From: an uncultured Anaerosolibacter sp.
GTDB taxonomy: Bacteria > Bacillota_A > Clostridia > Peptostreptococcales > Thermotaleaceae
Direction: 5' to 3'
Length of the DNA: 5,457 bases
Assembly: GCA_937948705.1 (NCBI GenBank)
Contig: CALECF010000080.1
Span: 1-5,457, forward strand
Below, in pieces: positions 1 through 5,228 of this stretch. The number at the start of each line of letters is the position of its first letter. Position 1 is the first letter of the stretch. The translations under genes and the position numbers were made by a program. The notes under the pieces were generated by a model, which made no database searches, had not been told where the DNA came from, and worked only from the letters and a program-made list of their open reading frames with translations.

Positions 1-1
1 T

Positions 2-28
2 AAGAGCATGTTTGATAAGAAAATATAA
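2..28 (+). CDS. Possible C-terminal tail of an upstream gene (flgM expected)
   Basis: Reading from base 2, eight codons (KSMFDKKI) run from the window edge to a TAA at 26-28, 38 bases before flgN. Gene order in Firmicutes (flgM-flgN-flgK-flgL) makes the anti-sigma factor FlgM the likely owner. A short basic or hydrophobic tail fits a FlgM C-terminus, but eight residues cannot identify a family. Another frame starts with a stop at base 1, and the third frame stays open into flgN, so the frame choice rests on context alone. The call is mainly inference. Confidence 0.3.
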   Translation, partial: KSMFDKKI

Positions 29-44
29 GATAAGGGTACAAAGG

Positions 45-60
45 TTTCCTGAGAAGGAGG
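45..60 (+). promoter_or_regulatory. Hairpin covering the flgN Shine-Dalgarno
   Basis: The ribosome binding site AAGGAGG (54-60) lies 6 bases before the flgN ATG. The bases just before it, TTTCCT (45-50), can pair with AGGAGG (55-60): four Watson-Crick pairs plus two outer T/G wobbles. The loop is GAGA (51-54), a GNRA-type tetraloop in RNA. If formed, the stem hides the whole Shine-Dalgarno sequence. It is short, so its biological role is inference. Confidence 0.35.
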
Positions 61-66
61 AGCAAC

Positions 67-564
67 ATGTCAAAATCTATTGAGCAGTTGATTACTGTCT
101 TAAAAAAGGAATATGACATCTATAGAGATTATGTAGATCTAGCGAAAAAGAAGAAAGAAATCATTATCACAGGAAATGTAAAGGAATTGGATCATATTAC
201 GAGCTTAGAACAGGATATGATTTTAAATATGGGCAAGATCGACAAAATCCGTGTAGCCATCATTGGCAATCTATTAAATGAACTACAGGTAAAGGAGATT
301 GAAAATATTAGTGAACTGGTACCTTATCTGGAAGAGCAGGATAGAGACAAGGTGCTTGGGTTAAAGGATAAGCTAGAGAAGGTGCTGCAGGAGATCCAAG
401 AATGCAATGAGTTAAATGGCAAGCTGATTCAACAGTCATTAGAGTATTTAGATTTCAACCTCAATCTGATGACCAGTGCCAATACCCAGGGTACTACCTA
501 CGGGAACCGTGCCGATGAGAAGAATGTGAAAAACAAACCAAATCTATTTGATGTAAAAATATAG
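67..564 (+). CDS. flgN: FlgN, export chaperone for hook-filament junction proteins
   Basis: This 165-residue protein fits the FlgN family (YvyG in B. subtilis). These are cytoplasmic chaperones that bind the C-terminal parts of FlgK and FlgL and bring them to the flagellar type III export apparatus. The sequence is almost wholly helical and highly charged. Heptad-like stretches run at about residues 3-60 and 75-133, as expected for a helical-hairpin chaperone, and there is no signal peptide or membrane segment. The C-terminal part (about residues 113-146) has the family pattern N-x-x-LI-x-x-SL-x-Y-x, then a hydrophobic helix ending near TYG (residues 144-146), followed by a polar tail ending LFDVKI. 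The length is typical. The ATG has an excellent AAGGAGG six bases upstream. Position directly before its two clients flgK and flgL supports the call. FlgN sequences diverge strongly, so the assignment leans partly on context. Confidence 0.9.
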   Translation: MSKSIEQLITVLKKEYDIYRDYVDLAKKKKEIIITGNVKELDHITSLEQDMILNMGKIDKIRVAIIGNLLNELQVKEIENISELVPYLEEQDRDKVLGLKDKLEKVLQEIQECNELNGKLIQQSLEYLDFNLNLMTSANTQGTTYGNRADEKNVKNKPNLFDVKI

Positions 565-612
565 GATCTGTTGAGTATGATGTAGTTTCTTCAACAAACA
601 GCTATATGTATT

Positions 613-640
613 TGTCATCCTGAGGGAAGCGAAGGATCTT
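613..640 (+). repeat. Dispersed intergenic hairpin repeat (GTCATCCTGAG...GAAGGAT type)
   Basis: This stretch closely matches a well-known short repeat of many bacterial genomes, commonly seen as GTCATCCTGAGCGAAGCG followed by AAGGATCT. It folds as ATCCT (617-621) paired with AGGAT (633-637), then tandem GA/GA (622-623 with 631-632), then an apical GGGAAGC (624-630). In the usual form the tip is GCGAAGC, a very stable mini-hairpin. This copy has C to G at 625, which breaks one tip pair. It is non-coding and lies in the flgN-flgK gap. Family recognition is from memory. Confidence 0.6.
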
Positions 641-655
641 TAATTTGACCCTTAA

Positions 656-686
656 TTGACATTTTCATACGTATGTTCATTGTAAA
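656..686 (+). promoter_or_regulatory. Weak sigma-A-like promoter candidate before flgK
   Basis: A perfect TTGACA (656-661) is followed 19 bases later by TGTAAA (681-686), a 4 of 6 match to TATAAT. The spacing is longer than the preferred 17, so the promoter would be weak. No sigma-D type signal (TAAA, about 15 bases, then GCCGATAT) is seen in this gap. A perfect palindrome CATACGTATG (666-675) lies in the spacer. flgK may simply be read through from upstream. Confidence 0.22.
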
Positions 687-744
687 ATCATGAAATATCA
701 ACATGGGATTTTAACAGAACGAAACTATAAGGTGGGATCAAGCC

Positions 745-2358
745 ATGTCAACTTTTTTCGGATTTAATGTCGCCCGCTCGGGACTCTTCGCAAGTCAAAG
801 GGCGCTAAATGTAACGAGCCATAACATCGCCAATGCCAATACACCAGGATACACCAGACAAAGACTAGAGCAGCAGGCATCCAAGCCCATGCTCTTGCCA
901 AATGGAACGGGAATGCTGGGAACCGGCGTAGACACGATCCATATCAGAAATATACGAGATGAGTTTTTAGATTTCAAATATAGAAGTGAAAATAAGGCAT
1001 TGGGTGAGTGGGACACAAGAGCAGATGTATTACAGAATCTACAAGCGATTATGAATGAACCTTCCACTTCTGGAATCCGTACCGTAATGGATCAGTTTTT
1101 TGCTTCATTGCAAGAGCTTAATACCAAGCCTGAAAACCTGACGGTAAGAGCCTTGGTTAGAGAACGAGGCATTGCTTTAGCGAAAACCATTAACCAAATG
1201 GGTTATCAGATGGAAAAAATGCAGAACGATCTGGACTTTAGTGTGAGTACAGTAGTGGGAGAAATCAATGGCTATGCAGCTCAAATTGCGGATTTAAATA
1301 AGCAAATCTATAACTATGAGCTAGACGGAAATAATGCAAATGACCTTCGAGATCAGAGAAATCTTCTTTTAGATAATTTGTCTCAATTAATTAATGTTGA
1401 TGCTTTTGAAGACAACCAAGGAAGAATGCATGTATTGGTATCGGGGAAATCATTAGTATCCCATTACCGATATTCCGAGTTGGCTACAGCTCCTAGGACG
1501 GACAAAAATAATAACTCTGATTTGACTGGGCTTAGTGATGTTGTATGGAAGGATGGTTCTACCTTTACAATCCAAAGTGGAAAACTAAAGGGACTACTGG
1601 ATGCACGAGACAATGCTGATGGAAGCACCAAAGGGGTTCCATATTATATGGAGCAATTGAATCTTTTCGCCAAAACTTTTGCAGCCCATGTGAATAGTGC
1701 TCATCGTGAAGGCTATGGGATAGATGGCAGTACAGGAAATGACTTTTTCCATATGGGAGAAAATCAGTTCCATGATGTTTCCTCCTATTTTGCAGGAAAA
1801 AGTGAAAAAGAAGTTCAAGATTTGATTAGAGATATAGAAAAAGGTGGTGCCAGTGGGTTGACTGCACTGGGAATCTCTACATCTCCAGCTTATAGTAATC
1901 TTTCAGTAGTTAAGATGGATGGAAAATACCTTATCACTCCGAAGATTACTGCAACGACCTTAAGAATCTCTGACAAAATAGATCTTGATCTTAATGCGAT
2001 TGCCGCCAGTAGTACCTATGCAGGACTACCAGGAGATGGGAGCAATGCTCTAAATATAAACCTCTTAAAGAATAATGGAAAAATGTTTGATTGGGGCAAG
2101 CCAGAGGATTTTATGAAGTCTTTGATTTCCAACTTAGGCGTAGATACACAACAGGCCATACGATTTGCAAATAATCAGCACGTATTGATAGATCAGATTG
2201 AAAATAGACGACAGTCTGTTTCTGGAGTATCGCTGGATGAAGAGATGGCAGACATGGTAAAGTTCCAACATGCTTACAATGCTAATGCTAGAATGATTAC
2301 TACCATTGACGAGATGATTGATATACTTATAAACCGTATGGGACTCGTAGGTAGATAA
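745..2358 (+). CDS. flgK: FlgK, flagellar hook-associated protein 1
   Basis: This 537-residue protein is FlgK (HAP1), the first junction protein laid on the hook; it is exported through the flagellar type III channel without a cleaved signal peptide. The N-terminal rod/hook domain is clear: a helix with SQRAL at residues 17-21, then NIANANTPGYTRQ (27-39), the signature shared by rod and hook proteins. It is followed by GTGVDTIHIRNIRDEFL (59-75). A long coiled region with LNKQI and LRDQRN-x-LLD (about 184-210) is typical of FlgK. The C-terminal domain has SGVSLDEEMADMVKFQHAY (493-511), followed by ARMITTIDEMIDILINRMG (515-533). The length is within the family range. The ATG is set by this conserved start and by AAGGTGGG (729-736), 8 bases upstream. 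A 26-base gap separates it from flgL, so the two are almost certainly co-transcribed. Confidence 0.97.
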   Translation: MSTFFGFNVARSGLFASQRALNVTSHNIANANTPGYTRQRLEQQASKPMLLPNGTGMLGTGVDTIHIRNIRDEFLDFKYRSENKALGEWDTRADVLQNLQAIMNEPSTSGIRTVMDQFFASLQELNTKPENLTVRALVRERGIALAKTINQMGYQMEKMQNDLDFSVSTVVGEINGYAAQIADLNKQIYNYELDGNNANDLRDQRNLLLDNLSQLINVDAFEDNQGRMHVLVSGKSLVSHYRYSELATAPRTDKNNNSDLTGLSDVVWKDGSTFTIQSGKLKGLLDARDNADGSTKGVPYYMEQLNLFAKTFAAHVNSAHREGYGIDGSTGNDFFHMGENQFHDVSSYFAGKSEKEVQDLIRDIEKGGASGLTALGISTSPAYSNLSVVKMDGKYLITPKITATTLRISDKIDLDLNAIAASSTYAGLPGDGSNALNINLLKNNGKMFDWGKPEDFMKSLISNLGVDTQQAIRFANNQHVLIDQIENRRQSVSGVSLDEEMADMVKFQHAYNANARMITTIDEMIDILINRMGLVGR

Positions 2359-2359
2359 G

Positions 2360-2376
2360 CCTTTACATTAAAGGAG
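2360..2376 (+). promoter_or_regulatory. Perfect hairpin covering the flgL Shine-Dalgarno
   Basis: The flgK-flgL gap contains CCTTTACATTAAAGG (2360-2374): a perfect 6-bp stem, CCTTTA with TAAAGG, and a 3-base CAT loop. The right arm contains most of the flgL ribosome binding site AAGGAG (2371-2376), which is 8 bases before the ATG. There is no T run after the stem, so it is not a terminator. Ribosomes finishing flgK (stop at 2356-2358) would reach and melt this stem, which would suit translational coupling of flgL to flgK. That role is inference. Confidence 0.45.
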
Positions 2377-2384
2377 TTGAAACA

Positions 2385-4076
2385 ATGCGTATAACGAATT
2401 CAATGATGGTGAGTACCATGATGCGAAATTTGAATAATAATTTAAATAGAATGGATAAAATACAGATGCAGATGGCTACAGGTAAAAGAATTCATAAACC
2501 GTCGGATGATCCTGTAGGCATGTCAAAGGTATTGACACTTACATCGGATATTGCAACAAGCGAACAATACAAGAAAAATGTTGATGAAGCTCTTGGTTGG
2601 TTAGAGACGACAGAAATTGCCGTTACTCAACTTAAGGATGTTGTCCATAGAGTCAAAGAACTGACTGTAAGGGCTGCAAACGGCACCTTTTCCCCAGCAG
2701 ACAAGGAAGCAACACAGAAAGAAATCACACAGTTAAAAGAACAAATTATTTCCATTGGAAATACGAATTATGCAGGACGATACGTTTTTGGTGGTTATAA
2801 TACAATGGTGAATCCCTTTACGATAGAAAAAGATCCGATTATTGGAGATAAGCTAAAATATAATGGGAAATATATCAGTCCCGGCGGCATTGTAGATGGT
2901 GCAATTCCTGATAACGATTTTATAAATTTTTTAGTAAGTGAATCCAGTAAGGAGCTAACGAAGTCACAAATGACAGATCCCATGAAAATAGAAATCGGCA
3001 TGGGAGATATTGTTAGCGTAAATACAAGCGGTCATGAGTTGTTTCAGCAGGGATTTGGAGGCGTATTTGAAACCTTAACAAAGCTGGAAAAGCAGTTGGG
3101 CGGAGACAGTGACTATAAGCATGGTTTTGTAGATATGAAATCGAAAGTTGAAATTGATGCAACTATACCAATAGATGTAGATAACAGTCTGGGGAATACG
3201 ATCTTTAAGATACAAATGAAGGATGATATTTATGATATTAAGCTTCCACAGAAAAACCCATTAACTTTAGACGATTTAAAGAATGCCGTTGATTCTATAG
3301 AATATCTGAGGAAGAATGGCTTAAGCTTTGATTACGATGCAGGAAAACTTGTTGTGACCGCAGATGAGAAATTTACAATACTGGATACGAATTTAAGTAC
3401 ATCCACATTTCCCATAAGTGCAAATAATGCGCTAGCCCCTATGATTGTAGGAGATAGAATGAGCGGTCAAATGACTGTTGGAGCACCCCCCAATAACGAG
3501 ATGACTTTAACCATTGGAGGTGTAGCCACAACCATTTCATTAGTGCCAGGAACTACTTATGATGCAAGAACAGCGCAGGGAAAGACACAGTTGTTAAGGG
3601 ATATTACAGCACAGATACCTCAAACCGTGCCGAGCTTAACCAAGGACGCAAGGGTCATATTTACAGAAGATAACCGCTTGCAATTTGTGGGAAAAAATGG
3701 GACCGCAGATAATGATTTGGAAATCACTGGACCTCTAGCCACACTACTAGGCGTGACTCTTCCAGCAGTGTCGGCTTACGCAGTTATCAAATCAGAAGAC
3801 CTGGATATGGATTCTCTAACGGTGTATATGGATAAAAATATGGATAACCTGCTGGCAAAAATCTCTGAGATTGGTGCAAAGGTAAATCGTCTCGAGTTAG
3901 ATCAAAATAGGATAGATGATAATATTATTAATTACAACAAACTATTGTCAAAGACTGAAGATGCAGATATGGCAGAAGTAATCATGAAATTTAAGATTGA
4001 AGAAAATATATATCGATCTTCTCTGTCTACAGGAGCAAAAATAATCCAACCAACATTAATTGATTTTCTTCGATAA
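2385..4076 (+). CDS. flgL: FlgL, hook-associated protein 3, with a large central insertion
   Basis: FlgL (HAP3) forms the second junction layer between FlgK and the flagellin filament, and is exported with the help of FlgN. The flagellin-like N-terminal domain (about residues 1-140) starts MRITNSMM and carries GKRIHKPSDDPVG (33-45), then a long coiled coil and NYAGRYVFGGYNT (128-140). The C-terminal flagellin domain is at about 480-563 (MDNLLAKISEIGAKVNRLE, then the final IIQPTLIDFLR). At 563 residues it is much longer than the common FlgL of about 300. The extra length lies mainly between LTKLEKQLGG (about 231-240) and MDNLLAKI (486-493), which are close together in ordinary FlgL. The insert seems to hold two beta-rich modules (about 270-334 and 360-460), resembling the variable inserts of flagellins and FliD. 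The second is compositionally distinct (see findings). AAGGAG lies 8 bases before the ATG. Confidence 0.96.
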   Translation: MRITNSMMVSTMMRNLNNNLNRMDKIQMQMATGKRIHKPSDDPVGMSKVLTLTSDIATSEQYKKNVDEALGWLETTEIAVTQLKDVVHRVKELTVRAANGTFSPADKEATQKEITQLKEQIISIGNTNYAGRYVFGGYNTMVNPFTIEKDPIIGDKLKYNGKYISPGGIVDGAIPDNDFINFLVSESSKELTKSQMTDPMKIEIGMGDIVSVNTSGHELFQQGFGGVFETLTKLEKQLGGDSDYKHGFVDMKSKVEIDATIPIDVDNSLGNTIFKIQMKDDIYDIKLPQKNPLTLDDLKNAVDSIEYLRKNGLSFDYDAGKLVVTADEKFTILDTNLSTSTFPISANNALAPMIVGDRMSGQMTVGAPPNNEMTLTIGGVATTISLVPGTTYDARTAQGKTQLLRDITAQIPQTVPSLTKDARVIFTEDNRLQFVGKNGTADNDLEITGPLATLLGVTLPAVSAYAVIKSEDLDMDSLTVYMDKNMDNLLAKISEIGAKVNRLELDQNRIDDNIINYNKLLSKTEDADMAEVIMKFKIEENIYRSSLSTGAKIIQPTLIDFLR

Positions 4077-4090
4077 GATAAAAAACAAGC

Positions 4091-4123
4091 GGGGGTGGAA
4101 TGCATGGATTTGCGTATTACCAC
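4091..4123 (+). promoter_or_regulatory. yviE ribosome binding site and start-codon hairpin
   Basis: GGGGGTGG (4091-4098) is the only good Shine-Dalgarno here and sits 5 bases before ATG 4104. This favours that start over the in-frame GTG at 4095, which lies inside the site itself. The same bases can fold: GTGGAATGC (4095-4103) pairs with 4114-4123 as nine pairs, including one G/T wobble, with a bulged A at 4119. The 10-base loop (4104-4113) carries the start codon and ATGGAT, a GGA-in-loop arrangement of the kind CsrA binds. The start choice is well supported; the regulatory role is inference. Confidence 0.45.
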
Positions 4124-4670
4124 AACAACAGCAATACTCGATATCCATAGAACTCCAGGAAAATTAGAAATCCAACAACCGAAGGCGGATATGGAAATGG
4201 ATATCCAGGAACCTAGGTTGCAAATTCATACGGAACATGGACAGGTTATAATTGACCAAAGCCAATGCTTTGCCGAATCTGGACTCAAAAACCCCTTTGA
4301 TTTGACAAGAGATTTTGCTGCTTTTTCACGAAATAAGCTTTTGCAGACAATAGAAAAAATTACGAGACAGGGAAATGAATTGTCTTCTATTCATAACCGA
4401 TATGATCCCATTCCTATGCAGGCTGAAGAAAACGCATACATTTGGGATCAGGTAGAATTTAACATAGAGACCATGCCCAAAAGCAGACCAGAGATCAATT
4501 TTAAAGGTGGAACGGTAAATATAGAAGTAGTCGAAGGAAAAGTTAATCTATCGGTTCGTATAAACAAGCCGATCATTAATTTTACTTATGGAAAGATAGA
4601 CCACTATCTAAAACAGAAGAACAGTATTCAGGTTGAATATGTAGGAAAGAATCTAAATAAGTCTGTATAG
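4104..4670 (+). CDS. yviE: YviE-like DUF6470 flagellar-operon protein, function unknown
   Basis: This 188-residue protein looks like the DUF6470 family (B. subtilis YviE), usually encoded between flgL and fliW. Its biochemical role is not known to me. The N-terminal part is a run of short amphipathic beta-type strands with an imperfect 11-residue repeat: IQQPKADMEM (23-32) and IQEPRLQIHT (34-43), followed by VIIDQSQ (48-54). A charged helical middle follows (about 65-92, with a RQGNEL motif at 88-93). The C-terminal part is again beta-rich (about 121-180: INFKGGTVNIEVVEGKVNLS, then INKPIINFTYG). There is no signal peptide, membrane segment or catalytic motif. ATG 4104 is preferred over GTG 4095 because the Shine-Dalgarno GGGGGTGG would otherwise lie inside the gene; the longer form would add MEC. 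The stop codon overlaps the terminator stem. Operon position suggests a link to late flagellar assembly or the FliW/CsrA switch. Confidence 0.85.
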   Translation: MDLRITTTTAILDIHRTPGKLEIQQPKADMEMDIQEPRLQIHTEHGQVIIDQSQCFAESGLKNPFDLTRDFAAFSRNKLLQTIEKITRQGNELSSIHNRYDPIPMQAEENAYIWDQVEFNIETMPKSRPEINFKGGTVNIEVVEGKVNLSVRINKPIINFTYGKIDHYLKQKNSIQVEYVGKNLNKSV

Positions 4671-4695
4671 GGGAGAATTCATTCTCCTCTTTTTT
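4669..4695 (+). terminator. Intrinsic terminator after yviE
   Basis: GGGGAGAA (4670-4677) pairs with TTCTCCTC (4682-4689): eight pairs with one G/T wobble and a TTCA loop (4678-4681). It is followed by TTTTTT (4690-4695). A4669 can pair with T4690 to extend the stem. The stem overlaps the yviE stop codon (4668-4670). This is the clearest terminator in the window and marks the end of the flgK-flgL-yviE transcript, although read-through into fliW is possible. Confidence 0.8.
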
Positions 4696-4708
4696 GAAGA
4701 AATCATTA

Positions 4709-4738
4709 TTAACTTGCTTATATAGATAAGATTATTAT
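4709..4738 (+). promoter_or_regulatory. Likely sigma-A-type promoter for fliW-csrA
   Basis: TTAACT (4709-4714; 4 of 6 against TTGACA), an 18-base spacer, then TATTAT (4733-4738; 5 of 6 against TATAAT). It lies just after the terminator and about 40 bases before the fliW ATG, in AT-rich DNA. An overlapping alternative is TTGCTT (4714-4719) with TATGCT (4736-4741). I see no sigma-D type CCGATAT. AT-rich DNA gives such matches by chance, so confidence is moderate; the terminator upstream makes a promoter here functionally sensible. Confidence 0.42.
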
Positions 4739-4764
4739 GCTTAGTAGAAATATAGGTCATTATG

Positions 4765-4771
4765 AAAGGGG
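4765..4771 (+). promoter_or_regulatory. fliW ribosome binding site (decides the start)
   Basis: AAAGGGG lies 8 bases before ATG 4780. An in-frame ATG at 4762 precedes it by only three bases and has no Shine-Dalgarno of its own. The site would then be inside the gene, so ATG 4780 is the better start. Confidence 0.7.
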
Positions 4772-4779
4772 TTTTACAG

Positions 4780-5211
4780 ATGTTGTTGAATACCAGACAC
4801 TTTGGGGAGATTGAAATTGATGAAAATAGTATTATCCAGTTTGATGAAGGATTATTAGGCTTTGAGCACATCAAACAGTACATTATCGTAGAGAATCCGG
4901 ATCCTGAGCTGCCCTTCCATTGGCTTCAAGCGGTGGATGAACCCTGGCTTGCCTTTGTGGTCACAAGTCCTTTTTTATTTAAACCAGATTATGCATTCGA
5001 TATTCCGGATCAAACGACACAGCAGCTGGAGATTGAAGAAAGTGAAGATGCAACAGTCTATTCTATTGCAGTAGTGCCTGAAGACATAAAAAAAATGACA
5101 ATCAATCTAAGCGGTCCTATCCTGATTAATAGGGTGAAGAAAAAAGGAAGACAGGTGGTTATCGACTCGAGTGAATATCCTACGAAGTTTTTCGTTTTTC
5201 AACAGGTATAG
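4780..5211 (+). CDS. fliW: FliW, flagellar assembly factor and CsrA antagonist
   Basis: This 143-residue protein is FliW, a small cytoplasmic beta-barrel protein. In B. subtilis it binds flagellin or, once flagellin is exported, binds CsrA without competing for RNA and relieves repression of flagellin translation. Family features: FGEIEID at residues 8-14, then FDEGLLGFE (21-29), PFHWLQAVDEPWLAFVV (45-61), YAFDIPD (71-77), a VVP turn (98-100), and NLSGPILINRVKKKGRQVV (109-127). The length is typical for the family. ATG 4780 is chosen because AAAGGGG sits 8 bases upstream and MLLNTRHFGEI matches the usual FliW beginning; ATG 4762 would add six residues (MKGVLQ) without a ribosome site. It is followed by csrA after 17 bases. 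The terminator and likely promoter upstream suggest it can be transcribed apart from the flgK-flgL-yviE genes. Confidence 0.95.
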   Translation: MLLNTRHFGEIEIDENSIIQFDEGLLGFEHIKQYIIVENPDPELPFHWLQAVDEPWLAFVVTSPFLFKPDYAFDIPDQTTQQLEIEESEDATVYSIAVVPEDIKKMTINLSGPILINRVKKKGRQVVIDSSEYPTKFFVFQQV

Positions 5212-5219
5212 GGGTAGGA
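5178..5219 (+). promoter_or_regulatory. Long-range complement to the csrA Shine-Dalgarno, with an internal hairpin
   Basis: TCCTAC (5178-5183) in the last codons of fliW is perfectly complementary to GTAGGA (5214-5219), the left part of the csrA ribosome site. The 30-base loop contains, as an alternative partner, a small hairpin: ACGAA (5182-5186) with TTCGT (5191-5195) and a GTTT loop, followed by T5. The two folds share bases 5182-5183, so only one forms fully. The pairing is seen directly; control of csrA translation by fliW translation is inference. Confidence 0.25.
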
Positions 5220-5228
5220 GGAAAAGAT

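Noticed and set aside
569..596. TGTTGA/TCAACA inverted repeat after flgN as a possible terminator
   Set aside because: The stem is only 6 bp with a 16-base loop and no T run follows.
795..1067. Reverse-strand open frame of 90 codons within flgK
   Set aside because: It lies opposite the most conserved part of flgK, has no ribosome site or recognisable family, and is a shadow of the real gene. The reverse frames at 1594-1818, 2795-3001, 3932-4123 and 4653-4883 are rejected for the same reasons.
1467..1473. CCGATAT, the -10 core of a sigma-D flagellar promoter, inside flgK
   Set aside because: There is no TAAA at about 15 bases upstream; the nearest is GAAA at 17, and the site is deep in coding sequence with no gene start close downstream.
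2701..2710. ACAAGGAAGC in flgL resembling a CsrA site
   Set aside because: It lies inside coding sequence far from any start codon and I see no supporting hairpin; GGA-containing matches of this kind are frequent.
4198..4207. TGGATATCCA palindrome in yviE
   Set aside because: Isolated 10-base palindrome in coding sequence, explained by the codons of the IQxP repeat region.
4397..4403. A second CCGATAT inside yviE, upstream of fliW
   Set aside because: No TAAA-like element at the right distance, and the strong terminator at 4669-4695 would stop its transcript before fliW.
4717..4730. CTTAT-ATAG-ATAAG small inverted repeat before fliW
   Set aside because: A 5-bp AT-rich stem within the promoter spacer; expected by chance in such DNA and no operator family recognised.
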